64,000 bases of DNA from Halocafeteria seosinensis. Its lineage: Eukaryota > Sar > Bigyra > Bicosoecida. Location of the stretch: contig LVLI01000190.1 in the NCBI GenBank assembly GCA_001687465.1, positions 62,001 through 126,000 on the forward strand, written 5' to 3'. Position numbers and translations under genes: made by a program. Positions 1 through 13,746 of the stretch are shown here, piece after piece; the first letter of the stretch is position 1, and the number at the start of each line of letters is the position of its first letter. Below the pieces are notes generated by a model. The model was not told the origin of the DNA, did no database searches, and worked only from the letters and a program-made list of their open reading frames with translations.

Positions 1-1
1 T

Positions 2-3000
2 TGGCAAACAGTTGAAGTCATACGATTCAGCCAACTTCAAGGTTCTTCAGTAACGGAAGTCATACTCGGCCAAATATCTCAGCATTGTCATTGCCTGCGA
101 CATTTGTCTATCCCTAAGGCTTCTGGGTTAAATAGTGCTACAGCAAATAAGTTGCTCCAAGGACCTGGTTTCGTCAATTTGATTACCTTGGACTTAAGCT
201 TCTCGGACAATGTCGTCGATAGCGTAGTGTCGTCCGTAGCAAGGAGTTGCAACTATCTACGATCTCTAGATCTGCGCGGTTGTGCTTTCGTGGACGGAAA
301 GTGCTTTACAGACGTAGCCACTTTCTGTCCAAGCTTGTCAACACTCGATATATCCTGGTGCCCACATGTATCATACCGAGACTTACTCAGACTATTAGCT
401 TCCTGCCCTTTGCAGCGTCTTGCATGTAGAGGTGTGGGAAGAGGACTTTATGGGAGTTCAGACGCATCGGACTACTTCGAAACGGTGAAGTCTGATGTGC
501 AAGAACACTTACAAGACGCATCAGTTCCTCAGCCTGAGAACCATCCGAGAGGAATTACATCCAGAATAACGAATGCACAGACCAGCAGAACAAGCAGGAC
601 AGCAAAAACTGGCTACACCACATCCTCCTTCGATACAGCAAAGGCTTCGTTCTCCCAGAAATGCACAACAGCGTATCGAGAGGCGTTTGTCGAATGGAGT
701 GCAGTAGTGCGGCATTCTAAATCGAGATCAGATGTAGCAGAAGACGCACAAACCTTAAAGGACACTGTCTCGAGTATGAGAAATTCGTTGCTTCAGGGCG
801 AGTTCCCTGAAGACGCATATCGTCTTGAAGAACAAGGATACTACGTAAGGATATCTGTCCCAGTGGGAGAGGGACTGGGCAATGGAGAGTGGCTGAAGCA
901 GTCGCTAATGGGAGCTAATATACAGCTTCAACTTTCTCTACGGAGACTTGACCTTGAGGGATGTATCGGTGTGTCCGATACGGCGCTAATTTCACTGGTG
1001 TACAACTGCAAGCAGTTGGAGCATCTGCGATGTGGCCACTGTCCGAAGCTAACCGCTGCTTCGACTACCGCCTTAGCAGTTTTCGGTCGACACCTTAAAA
1101 CGCTGAACATGTCGTACTGTTTCAATATTTCTTCGCCAATTGTGGACGAGGACATTACTTACGAGCTCGCTAAGCGTGCTAGGTTATTGAAAGGTCAGAG
1201 TCATATTCCGGCTAAGAAGTATGATCACAGTTTTGTGGAGGGACTCTCGCTTTTAATTCAGAAGGGTCTGAAGCGCCGCGACCGGCGACAATTAGCTATG
1301 GATGAAAAGCTTCCGGTAGATAACGACGGTTTCGACCCTGACGACAGCATAGCGGAGAAAAAGCGAGAAAAAAGACGCCGTGAGCTAGAGGGGTTCCATC
1401 CTCAGTGGACTCTCCTTGAGAGTATCAACTTCTCTGGGTGTCCAGGCATCCAAGAACAGGACATAATTGGTCTCTTACGCACTTGTGGTGATATAAGGGA
1501 TTTAAGCATCGAAGGTCTCCACCAAGTAACAGTGAGGTCATTCCAGAACCTCCACGAAAACAATTTTAGCCTCTCCTCGGTTTGTTTCAGATGGATACCG
1601 GGAATTGATAATGACTCAGTTACACTGCTATCCGAACAATGCCCAGACTTAACAAGGATTGACGTTACAGGATGTACTGGGGTTTCCAATACCGCGATTG
1701 TAGCTCTAGCATCAAACTGCACATCACTGAGGGAAGTGAGACTTAGCTTTTGTTCAGAGGAGATAAGAGATGGGTCTTTACTATTTTTATGCCGACAATG
1801 TCGATCTATCGAAGTACTCGAATGTGCGAAGAGAGTTCCGGACGTAAATATGCCACCGATTCCTCTGCGAGGAGACGAAACTAATTCAGACGATCCAACA
1901 TCATACCCCGCTTTTGGTTACAAGGGGAACATGTTTCTTTTCTTGCTAACCATTGGGCTGTATTGTCCCTTCCTCAGAGAGCTAGACATTTCGGGCCGGC
2001 GGATCCCGCTCTGTGAATACGACGCAAAGAAGGATGGGCTTTATAAACTGGAACACTCTCTGAGCGCTCGGGAAGCACTAGACCGTGAGGGGTTTGCAAT
2101 TACTGGAGAATTCGCAGGGATCAAGGTGGGACCGGCACAAACACAACAAAATCAAAACCAAAGAGACTTGTACCGTGAGTTGAGAGGAAAATTGGCCGCT
2201 ACCATGAACAAAACTGAAAGTCTAGAAAGTCTCTTTCATATACGCCAAGACGAGCGTGGCCCAAAGCCTTGCGAGGCCATCTTCCAGTTTCTCAGCCGAC
2301 TATTCGTGCGACAGAGTGGCCAGTTTAATCGAAAACAGTTTAGGGTTATTGTTTCTGAATCTCCCAACCTCTTGTTCTTGGACGCCACAAATTGCGATGG
2401 TGCCACGGTACAAGATGTCTCAACTATTGCTTCTTCTCGGCCATTCGCTGAATTGGTCCTGGAACTGGAAAGCTCCGATGAAGCCTTGCTTAATGAACAG
2501 TCGAAACCGACCAACGAAGAGTTTGGTACATCACAGGAAACAGATAAGCAGTTAGAGGTATGGGGTAGCTCACAAATGTCTGGACCCGGCTCCAGCCAGC
2601 TGGAGCAACCTTCCACGAAATCACGGTCCGGCTTGAAAGGAAGCAGTAGACGGGACCTTACAGTGAGGCTTACCGAGCGCTCAAAAGCTACGGACAAAAC
2701 GAAGAATACCAGTAGGACTACGAGATCAAGAGATACACTGAACAAAAGTACTTCTCGCGTGAAGGAAGGGAAACAAAGCATAGAGAGTGTGCCTACGTCG
2801 TTGCTTCCTCAGAACCTGGGAGAGACACCATTCAGTCCCGTTCAGCCTCCAGGGTTTCCCGGAGAGACCGAAGGTCCATTCAGTAATTTCAATATCGGTA
2901 AGACACTGGTAGATCCGGAGGGGGCAAAAGGGTCAAAACAAAAGTCAGTCGCTCTTCCGAACGAGAAATCACTTCCTCGGAGCGCTATGGTAGGGATGTA

Positions 3001-6000
3001 TCCCATTGTCGGTTCGCAATACTATATCAGGACAGATGCTATATTGATGAGATTGGGTATCGAGCGGAAATGCGCCGTAATGATTCAACGCATGTTTCGG
3101 CATTTCACCGGCTCGAAACCGCAAATTAGGTACTTTGTTGATAGGCGGATACGCATCAGGTACTGGCTCAAGGCAAATTCTGCCAGCAGAACGATTTCGA
3201 AGTTCCTCCGACACACGTCCTCCCGGAACTCGGAGAGAAGGGATGCAGCTGTCAAGCAGTTGCAATATTGGAGCCGCAGATGCCTTTTGACGTTGCGATG
3301 CAGAAAGAGAGCAAAATTGAACACAGGCATAAAAAACAGGACGGCCACAAAGAACCTAGCAGTGTCGTTGCTGGATTCGGCGGCACGGAGAATCTGGAAG
3401 CGATTAGGTTTAGAATGGCTTAGGCTTCAGACTCTTGTTGGGCGGTGGGAGGATGAGAGACAGGCTGCAATGCTTAGGAAACTTCACCCCAAGTATCATC
3501 CGGATGGAAAGCTACGAGTACAATTTGCATTTCCTGTGGATGGTCCTGAGATACTAGGTGAAACGGTAACAAAGGCTGCTACCTTCTTTGAGGCCGGAGC
3601 GAACGTCTCAAAGGACTCCGGACCTCAACGTTCCTTCCCATCTTCCCCTGGGGAACGAACCGTTGACGCGAAGCCACAGGAAATAAGAACAATAATATCA
3701 TATATCAACGACAGTGAGCTGCTGAAGAGGATAAGCGCTCATGGGCATGTTTTTCTTAGAGAGCATGAAGTTAACCTCGGAGAGTCACACTACCAACGCG
3801 TGGACGTTTCTCCCGCAATGCTCTCGGAGTTCATGACGGAGCTTACAAGCGTTTGCGGGCAGCCCAAAGCTGTGCGCTCCGCAGATTTGAGACCATACCT
3901 CAAGGGGCCTGTGGCGAATTATCCCGGCCTCCTCTGGGAGCCCATGGAAAGCGTTGAGCAACGCAAGACCAGAATTGCTACCAGAGGCTTTCGGAAACTA
4001 AAAGCAGCGTTCAGCAAAGCGTTTGGAATTAATCTTGATTCAGCGGCAAAGCGCTTGGAAGAAAGTAGAAACCTCAAGGAAGAGTTGCGAAGACGCAAGC
4101 GTGAAGAGCGGCGGAGGCTGACCCTCGTTGCTCAAGGAACTGCTGATCCCGAAGGAGCCGAGGCGTCCACTGGCCTGATCGAGGGTACTCCTGGTGCGTG
4201 GCCAGCAAATAAGCACTTGCCAGCAACTGAGAGCGTCCTGAATCCGTCTCTACGAAGGAAGGCAGTCCCCGGTAGCTCACAACTCGTACCGTTTAGGCCT
4301 TATCCTTATAGGGTCAGTTCAGGAATCGTGAGGACTTCAGTTGCACGTGTTTTGGTTCCAGGGAAAGCACAGAGACCTTCTTTTGTAGACAGGAACGACT
4401 TTTTGACAGATGTTCGTACAGGTACTTCAAGCGAGCTTCCTATGTTGATGGGAAAGGCACTGACTTCGTTGGAAAGACTTCACGGGGTGTTAGATCCAAA
4501 GATACTCGCGAGTGCTGCATTGCGTACTCTGAAGCCGGAGTTGGAACTGTTCATCTGTAATCGACATTTGAGACAAGAACGAAAGCAGCAATGGCTCAGT
4601 CAGGCTGAAGTTAAAGTATGGGAACGGCGTTTAAAAGTTTTCCAAAGGAAAATACGGTATCTATTGTTCGCTAAAATGGCAGCTAGAGAAACACAGCGGC
4701 TCGAGAACCTGTCGTACAGGAATTCTGAAGGAAAGTGGAACAGAAGAAAGTTTTACGAGTGGGGAGATGCCGGCATGCACTCTGCAAAACAGCTCTGGGC
4801 AATTGTTCTGATACAAAGTATTGCTCGAATGCATTCTGCAAGAATTTATGCTCTCAAATTACAGTTGGCAGCCGCTATCAAAACTGCTGAGGGGTACTTA
4901 AGAAGTGCGGGGGAAGCCCTTGTGCTAAGAACCGAGGAGACGGTGTCATCTGGAGTCTACGGCTTAGAACGGACAAAGAGGTTGCTGAGCAACGCACAAC
5001 AACTATTGGGATGGATACAAGAGGTAAGCAAGGTTGGAAAATACAGCAAATACGTGGAGGAGAAAAAGAAAACAGTCCAGTATATATGTGATACCCTTGA
5101 CGCATTATCCTTGCCGGATTCGGCAGAGAGCGTTTTGAATGACAATCTAAAGCAGCAGATAGATAAGGCTGTGACTATGCTCGAGTCAATGTTTTCTTAC
5201 AAGAACGAACAGGAAATTGTTCTCTATGGGCTAGACCGCGGATATGACTTAATGGGACTGATTAGGATATCTACGAAGAAGTCCACATTAGGGATGCTAT
5301 GTAGACAAAAGGAGTCCAAAGTAATTCATTCGGTAACTGCTACTCAGTTCGCCGCTGAGCACAGTCCCACAGCGAGTGAAATGCTTGATTGGTACGGATT
5401 TAGCAATCCTGGTGGATACTCGATTCAGAAAACTAAGAAGCCGACGAGAAGACAATCGGCAGCGATGCGTCGTGCATCGTTAACAGGGCAGATAAAGGAC
5501 GTACGGCTACTTAAAGAGTGGGACCAAGCTGATGTTCCGGAAGAACACCTGGCACGTGATCTCCGGAGACAACATATCCGGTATAATAGCGTATGCATGA
5601 ACGTCCTTGAATTGCAAGATTTCCGAGATGGTTTCCACGATCGTGCCTTCTTGTTTCAACTTTTTCAACGTTACTATCTTGGTTCAATTCGAAGTCGAAG
5701 TGTTCTGAAGGGACTAAACGAATGCTGCACTCTACTAGCAGCGAACAACACGGGAAGACTCCATCGCTTGACGGTGGAGACTACCTTAAGTCTGCAGAGA
5801 TGGAGGAAATGTCACTCCCGCATGAATAGGCAATTCGCTGAGTTACCTCACTTATCTGACTTTTTCGTAAAAGAAAAGCGCTTCCGCTTGGAGTTTCGAT
5901 TTAACGTCTTACAGTCTCGCATAACGTCAGGGGAGGGTTTGAGAAATTTTCTCACTGATGTCTCCAGGGCATTGCGTAGCTCAGCGCGAGGGACGGAGAC

Positions 6001-9000
6001 CGCTAAGAGTGGCATTGCATCAAGACAGGAATATGAAAAACAAAAGCTACAAGAAGGCTTGGAGCACCTATCTGAGTGTAAACGTGTATTACTGTTTATA
6101 CATAAACGACTTGACAAATTACGGAAGCTCTCTGGCGACAATGGAAACCCCCAGGATGCGGACGAGTCAGCTTTACCTTCAGAAAGCACTCAGGTGTTGA
6201 AAAGTACTTCCATTGCGTTGAAACGACGACGTACGGCAAGAAACTTGCGTGGGGCTCTTGCATCCTCAGAGAAGCAGCAGGATGAAGATGACGACGTCAA
6301 CAGGAGCGAGAAGGAAAGAAATGCAGAAAGGAGATGGTTGACGGTGGAAGAGAACGAGATACGGTCTTGTATTCAACGGATAGAAGCTTTTCTGCAGTTT
6401 CTTATCAGAAAGAAACTGGATCGCTCCAAACAAGAGTTAGAGTGCATCAAATCTCTTCGAGATTCCTCTCAGGAATTAGTCGTTATCCAGCAAGAATTCA
6501 CTCAGAAGAACATTGAAAGCTCCCAACTGTCACTGGAGCTTTTATGCATAGACTTTTATCAAAAGTATCAACAGATAAGCAGAAGAGACACCATCGATCA
6601 TAAAATTCCAAGGAATTCCTCACAACCTCTTGCTCACATACGCAGGATATCTTGCAGCAAACGTGGCCAAGAGATCACAGGTAAGCTTTGCGAAAAACAC
6701 GGTGCTGTTTTCTTCCAATAGCATTGTATGTTAAATACAGATGACCCCGTTTCAGCGTCTATGCTGAAGGTAGCTTTAGGAGGGTACCAAAGCAGCGTCC
6801 ACGAAAATCCAAGGATTGTAAAAGCCGCTCAACAACCCATGCCGTATGCCCCTAGGGACGAAGAAATAACGATTTCAACAGGAGGTCCTCGAAGAGCCAG
6901 GGTACAGACGGTACGGATCTGGTATCCTCCCAAGCCACGACGTTTCCGGCATGCAAATGCCACTGCCACTACCGGAAGCAAAACATTCTACAGCATCGGA
7001 GAAGACGGCGAGGAATTTGGAAATAGCGGTTTCTGGTATTGGGGCGAAGATTCTGGTGAGATTTACGGCCTGTTTGGCGTGAAGATAAAATTTAATCAGC
7101 CTGGTAACTCACCAGGTTCCAAGCAAGCGCATCTGACGGGAGGAAAAGGAAAAGTCGTCTTTGACGCCAGTCCAGTGCATCGCGTTCTGGAGAATCTTCC
7201 AATGGCTCCTTCCGCGAGTAGTCCTTCGCCATCAGCAAAAGTAAGGAAACAGAGTAGAAGGATAGAGCCTCCACGGGATGCTCTGCCTTTACTGTGGGAC
7301 ACGTCGATGCTGCCGAGGGATGGAATCTTCGACTCAGCCGAAATGCTGGATAGATTGAGAAGAACAATACATTCTGAAAAGATGCAGGCCCCGCCAAGGT
7401 CTCAACCACCTTCGGCATCTCTACTCATCTTAGAAAAGAACCTTAAACACGACACCACCTTTGGAGAGTACGATGCAATATTTGGCTGGTCCGCTAAGGC
7501 GATAGGAGGCCAAAAAGAATCCTACAGTTTCCTGGGACTGGAAGGCCCCGTTGCTAGAGAGCTAGAGGAACCCAAACAAAAAAAGGAAAAGCGGCGTCGG
7601 GTTTCTAGCGTTATTGCGTCAGGCGAGGAGCTATATTCACTACTAGATCAAATTGGGGAAGGGAAGCAAGAGGAGGACACTTTGGAGGCTGCCCAGCAAT
7701 CGGAATTCTTCCCTTGGTGGCAGTATCCCAAGGAATGGAAACTTTGCTGGTCCTTCGATACTACTACTTGTTGGGGATTTACGTTCTACTACCATGTGCA
7801 ATCTGAGACACCTATGTGGAGTCCCCCGACGAAGCTCCAACATGAAAAGTTTTGCCAGGATGTTGCAGCAAAGCGAAAACAAGCACAAGAGTTGGAACTA
7901 CGCAAACAGAACGCAACTAACTTGACAACACACAGGAACATGATGGAAGCCGAAGATAAGAGGGCTCAAGTGTGGAGAGAGCACCATATGATCAGAGACA
8001 GCGCTTGGAGGGAAGCACACGAGGTCAGCATTTCAGCCCCATCAGCGTTGAGCTTCTTGAAATCACTAGATATCAGTCTACTCAGAGATGTACTCCTCCT
8101 TAATCTAGTTCCTGCAGAGTTAACCGCAGATAGTACTAGCGGGAATGACGTGCAGAGGCGGATTAATCACATCATCAGCTTAGTCGAAGACCGAACACAT
8201 ACATCGCACCAGCTCACCCTTTTGAAGAACGCCTATGCTTCTTCTGTGCTGGTCCAAGAAATTGTGCAAGCCGCAGAGGGCCTGACAAATGCGACTCCGT
8301 TACCAGAATTTGCATTTCGCATCTTTTCTTGCTTTTGGAAAAGAGCAGAATTGAACAGGTTTAAGGACTTGTTAGCTGAAATGCAAGCAGAAGCAGATTT
8401 AGTAGATACTCCGGCATGGTGGGAAATGGTGGGCGTTCAAAAAAGAATAAGCGATTGTTATCAAGCTTTCGGAGGAGGTGAAAAATATGCAGGCAGTTTA
8501 GAATTGTACGCTGAAAATGTGAAACATCAACTTGTTAACGTGCAACAGCGCTTAAGTGAGCTAAAGCAGAAAAAGCATGATAATGAAGATGTGGTACACG
8601 ATCAACTGGATAAGTTAAAGCATCTGTCTCAGAGAGATGAAAGCGAGTTCCCTATGGTCGTCAAGAAAACGAGAAGTAGATCAGAAAATTACACCAGCAA
8701 CATTGCCTACGAAAACTTTAGAAAAGCGGCAGAACAAAAAATTGCTGAAGCGAAAGAGAATTTGGATGCAAAGTTGCTGGAAAAAGCTCAGAAACTGTTC
8801 CCTGATGAGTACCTGGAAAACCCTTCTCTAGAATGGGCGAAGTACTTGCTAACCCAAAGGGCAAAAGCGAGGAAACAAGAAGGCACTGCGGAAACCGAAG
8901 TAGACAGTGATGAAGAGGAATTCAACCAGTGGAAAAACCAGGTGGGTTCCTCGTATAGCTCAGTTGGCTTTAGGGGCATCGTCGGCTCAGATGGCAGCCT

Positions 9001-11038
9001 CTTGCTTTGGGCGGGGAATGGAGCAGAATTCTTCAGGGACAAGTGGATGGAACGATACCGAGTAAAGCCTTGGATCAGCAATAGTGATGACCTGAATACT
9101 ATTTTGCAGTCCGAGCAAACTGATTCCTGTGTCCAAAACGCTGACAACCTTCTTTCGTCCATACGGCAGCGGCGTGCCGCCCGGCGCGCGCAGCAAGTAC
9201 ACCACCCAGAATCTAAGAATGAAGAGGCCAAAGCCGTAGCCAGCGGATTGGTGAAACTGCGCCGTAAGCTGGCGAAGGAGAAGCGCCACAAAGACGAATT
9301 TGCGGAGACTCTTAGCCAGCAACGCGAAGCAGAAAGAAACGAGGAACTCGCAAAGCTGACGCTGCAGGAAGAGGAGAGTTCGGGTAAGGTATCTCACGCG
9401 ACACTATCCGGCGCCGCTCGCTATGCAGCCAGAGCTGCAAGGCAAAAGGCCCTTAAGGCGCTGAAGAGCGAATTTGCTGGAACTGACAGGTCTCAATTCT
9501 TCAAGAAGAAAATCAAAGAACAAGGAGTTATTGAGGGTATTAGAGAATTCCGCATTACATGTGGTTGTTTCCAAGCTTTAGACTTTGCTGACAAACAAAT
9601 TGAGCAGTGTCAGAAAGGAGAAGAGTACTTCGTGCTGTTCCCCTACGATCTGGGAGCTTCCCCTGTTCATCCAGTTTACTTGTGGTATCAGAGAACAACT
9701 GATCAGAGTGAAATGGTGGGGCACATGCTATTTGCTACCAATGATTCCCTCAAGACTCTGACTGACGACCTCAAGTTCTACGGATACCAGCGAACTGAGG
9801 AAAGGCATGCCTTCAAGGATAGAGCCCTATGGCACATTCACGGAACAGGGAGACCTGTTACTGCTATGTCTTGCGCCTACGGTGAAAAAGGGAAGAAAGA
9901 TTTGCAGTCGCGCGGCTTCCAGCAAGTCGAGGGGTCACCAGGAAATTCGCCGTGGATAAACAGTAAATTCAGTCTGTGGTGTCGTTATGCGGTTCAACGC
10001 AAACCAGAAGCAACTCCAAAAGGAAAAGACTTAATTAGGTTACAACAAGGCAGAAGTAAGGTTTTACCCCTTGTCTCGAAAGCGTTGTCTAGAAGAGTGC
10101 AATGGTACCGAGACAATAACGTGAGTGTTCCAGAAAAGCTACTCCAAGGCTTTCAGAAAATCAAATTCGATGTAGCGAAAACGGCTGGAAGCTTCAAGGA
10201 CTGTGGCGAGGAGTCCATGATTCGCGCCGCAGAACAAGTCTTAAAACTGAAGGACGCAGATATTGCGTCTCTCAGAAATGAGTATGATCGCATTAGACGA
10301 AGCAATCCTCGGGAAGGAGAAGCAGTTGACATGTCCACTATATATCGATACTCCGGGATTAGAAAAACGCACATACATGAAATCATCTTCTTATGGTTGG
10401 ACAAACAGTTTGAGAAGCAGCTGACGTTTGCCACTTTCTTGAGAACGATTGTTACATTTTGCATCATGGACCGGGAAGAATTGCTCCGTTTCCTTTTCTA
10501 CATCTTCGCCCTCAACCTGCTCAGTGATGTTAAGTATTTCGTCCAGCGCCAGTTCTACGACAAAGATGGAAGCCGAATGAAAGTATATTTCTGGGACGGA
10601 GTGGAAGCGTGGGATGGAACGGGAGACCGGGAAGCTAATGATACACTTCCAGTTGCATGCTTCGAGGCTCTAATGAAGTTTATTTTACCTGTGAATAGTG
10701 AATTCCGGCCACATGCCCTTGTTGCTATTGACGATGCATACATGGTTGGAAAGGACAATGTGCTGACGTATCAGCAGTTCACCGAGCTCGTTGATGCTTA
10801 TGAGCCATTATTTGATGACATTTTTAATATGCAGCTGGCATTCAGAAGCTCGATAATGGAGACCCACTTTTGGCACGGAAGGTCCCAGCGCTTCGGTGCC
10901 TCGAGATCTAGGATGCTTCCTACTTCAAACATTCCGCTTGACGTTACCGAATCACAGGAAAGCAAGCTAGCGTTACTACCACAGAAGTCGTTGAGGAACT
11001 TGAAGAGGCAACCAACGCTGAGGGATTTGAATGCGTGA
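2..11038 (+). CDS. Giant LRR / IQ / WW-like / EF-hand-like protein (5' partial)
   Basis: The reading frame is open from base 2, so the start lies outside the window; 3658 residues are visible. One 60-base intron (6681-6740, GTAAGC to ACAG) joins two long exons. It contains an in-frame TAG, and splicing keeps the frame. Leucine-rich repeats of the cysteine-containing F-box/AMN1 type fill roughly residues 1-650 (repeats such as LRRLDLEGCIGVSDTAL and LTRIDVTGCTGVSNTAI). IQ-like calmodulin-binding segments follow near residue 1020 (CAVMIQRMFRHF) and near 1600 (AIVLIQSIARMHSAR). The second exon has a WW-like tryptophan patch near residue 2565 (PWWQYPKEWKLCWSF...MWSPP), long charged coiled-coil stretches and a C-terminal EF-hand-like region (QFYDKDGSRMKVYF). 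I do not recognise a named orthologue. LRR-IQ architecture is frequent in axonemal and basal-body proteins, so a ciliary role is inference only. It converges on NOT3 47 bases downstream. Confidence 0.8.
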
Positions 11039-11085
11039 ACACAGACAGCAAACATATGGCTTAGACAGGGCATGTATTTTGGATT

Positions 11086-13245
11086 CTAGCTAGGCAAATC
11101 ATCTTCTAAGAACCGATATTCAAAAGTAAAGTCCTGCCTAACTCTAGAGCACCAACCTGTTTCTTGGTCGAAATATACATAAGCTCCCTGTTCGTACTGC
11201 TCACTAGTAACTTCTGGTTCCTGGTACCGTCTGAACCACGTCAGGTACTTCTTATGGAATCTCCACCTTTGCTTCTTAAGCTGCTGAGCAGCTAGATACT
11301 GCTGGTACGTCCCTTGTTGGTAATAGAATATGAAAAATAAGGTATCTAGACCCAATTTTTCAAAAAGAGCGGGACTCTCCAGATGTGCCATAGGAACGGT
11401 CGTAAATGAAGGATGAGTCTTCGCAGGGTTACGTGGAGCATATGCTTTGGATCGTTCACTGTCACGGCTTTCAGGGAGAGTCGAAAGAGATGCTTGTAAG
11501 GCCGCAAGGTTTCTTTCGGATTCTTCAGCTGACGGCTGCGATGAAGGAGCGTCCAGTATCATACCGGGAACAATGCCATTTTCGTCGGGCGTCGGAATTT
11601 TCGTCCAATTTACGGTGGTGGACTGACTATGAGTATAAGTCTCGGTCGCAGTCGGCGAAGAACTAGCATCTGTCTGTACAGCGTTGGTGGCGGATTTTGT
11701 TTTGCCACCCTCCGACCCTTGGCTGGAGTCAGCGCGATCTCTAGATGCAGCACCCTTCAGTACTGCAGCCATAGATTCGCCTTGCCTCACTGTGCGAGTA
11801 CCAGCGGCACTTTGGGTTGCTGGCTGAGCCTGTGTAGCTTTTTTCAGTGGGGAAAACAAAGACGCTGCAGGAGCTGCCGTTGTAGCTTCCGCCGATGAGG
11901 TGGGAGTTCTTGCCTGACTACGTCCTGTTTGCTGTGTCTGAGAAGAAACGGCGTCCGATTCTACTTCAGATGTATGCTCCTTGTTCTGCGAAGCTTTCTT
12001 GCCAGAGCTTTTAGTTTCTGTGCTTCTATCTGACGCGTCCGTGTTCGCTGCTTGTCCGCTCTTCGTATCTGATGACTGGGTCTTCACATCCGAAAATTCA
12101 GCTGCGCTTCCTTTGCTACTCTCATCCTGATTGGACGCGTTCTGTGCATTGCTTTCCTCCTCAGCCAAGCGAGCTTTCTCATTCTTTGCCGATTGCTGAC
12201 GATCCAACGACTCGAACGGTTCATAGATATCGAGATCAGGGAAAAAGTCTGGCTCCTTCCATGCCTCTGCACTCACACACATACAACCACAAAAACCCAT
12301 GTGCTATATGCGGGTACTACATAGCGCGTTCGTGCGTCTCTTACCCATGTAGTATTGTATGTCGTCCTTGAGTCCGTCGATGTCACTAGGCTCAATCACT
12401 TCGTTCTCCAGCAGGCGTTCTAGTAACTCCATCTTTTCCACATGAAACCTGTGATTTCCTAATGCTTCAGCTAGCTCACTAAGCCTTTCCTCGTTAGGTT
12501 TCTTCTTGGACGACAGTTCCTCTATTTCTGCCTCCATGTCATCCGCCTGTACTTGAACGGCTAGTTCGTTGGAAGCAACATCTACAGTCGAGCCGATTTA
12601 TCGTCTTTCAACTTACCTCTTCGGTAAGAGTTTCTTTGCACTCCTGTAAGTACTCGAACGCTTCACGCCGTTTTCTCTGCGATGACAGCAAGAAATGATA
12701 CAGCAGAGAGCGAGCGTATCACACGTGCCAAGTGGACATACGCTCTCTGGTGTTTCCGGCATTCCTCGTTCCAATCCCTCTTTTGAGTATGCCTTTGTTT
12801 TCGACTCTCTTTCGCACTCTTTGAACTGTTCCATGCGTCTCTCTATGCGCTGAGTAACACATTAAGTGAATTGTAGATTAACGCCGTCTCTCGCTGAAGG
12901 CACCTGCTCTAAGGGCAGTAGTACTTACCTCTCGCGCCTCGATGAGAGGCTGCTTTTGCCTTACTTCACCTTTGCTGACCCATGATTTCACTTGTTCACG
13001 CAGTTTCTGCAGCTTCTTGATCTCCTTCTTCAATTCTGTCTCATATTTCTCCCGGAGAGCCTGAGAATCAGCTTCGTATACTTGCTCCCATGTCTGATCG
13101 AAGGCCACAATTCCCTCTTCGATCTTTTTCATGGTTTTCTCCACGTCCGCTGTGGGTACCCAACACACGGCATGTCATTGAAAGCGAGCTGTAATAGGGA
13201 CAAATGGCACCAGCACTCACCTTGGAGTTTCTTGGAAGCACTCAT
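11086..13245 (-). CDS. NOT3: CCR4-NOT transcription complex subunit 3 (NOT3/NOT5)
   Basis: Subunit of the CCR4-NOT deadenylation complex, acting in mRNA decay and transcription control. Six exons (13221-13245, 12929-13149, 12742-12849, 12617-12676, 12345-12546, 11086-12266) assemble to 598 residues with no frame conflict. The N-terminal NOT3 domain is clear: start MSASKKLQ, then EKYETELKKEIKKLQKLR, the PLIEARE segment and SKTKAYSKEGL, all highly conserved in the family. A low-complexity Ser/Thr/Ala linker covers about residues 230-450. The C-terminal NOT box is clear (LFFIFYYQQGTYQQYLAA, QRWRFHKKYLTWFRR, TFEYRFLEDDLPS). The first exon is only 25 bases. Length is shorter than human CNOT3 (about 750) because the linker is shorter. 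It lies tail-to-tail with the LRR giant. Confidence 0.95.
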
Positions 13246-13746
13246 TTTCGCCTCTTTCTGGATGTGATAGCTGTCCAACCGCACGTCTCCGGAAGTCCTC
13301 CGTTCTCGTACGGCAATCTAGCGTTTCTCCTGGATATCGAGGATCTGGAAAGACCTCATCATAGCCTCCCAACACGGCAGAAAACAGGTCCAGTGCATAA
13401 TCTGAGTCGCTACACGACAATCTTTTCGTCACCTCAACCCAACGAGATTTCAAAAAAAAAAAAACTTTGAATTGAACGACCCGGGGGAAATGCAAAAACA
13501 AACCGGCGCAGTTTACATCAATCAGTAGAGTGATATACAAGGGGGAAAATGATTTGAATTAGGCCATTTGTGCATTTTATTTCTATCAATCGGAAGTTGA
13601 CCAAGGCGGTTCGAGCAGCTGCAGCAGGAGTACACAGCATCCTAACCATACCAACAATACTATACATTATTTAGAGCGGCAAAATTAATGCAATGTACAA
13701 CTTTCTTTGTCCTTCTCGAAATTCCACAGTGTCCGTGGTCTGCATC
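13246..13746. other. Intergenic, NOT3 upstream / ARL2BP downstream
   Basis: About 500 bases between two minus-strand genes. It holds a run of 12 A near 13451 and no open frame with recognisable content. It must contain the NOT3 promoter and ARL2BP 3' end, but I see no definite motif. Confidence 0.6.

Noticed and set aside
2236..2781. Minus-strand frame of 181 codons
   Set aside because: It lies wholly opposite the LRR giant's coding sequence and resembles no protein; typical shadow frame.
6719..6730. TAG followed by ATG as a boundary between two genes
   Set aside because: Both lie inside a 60-base intron that joins the two frames exactly in phase.
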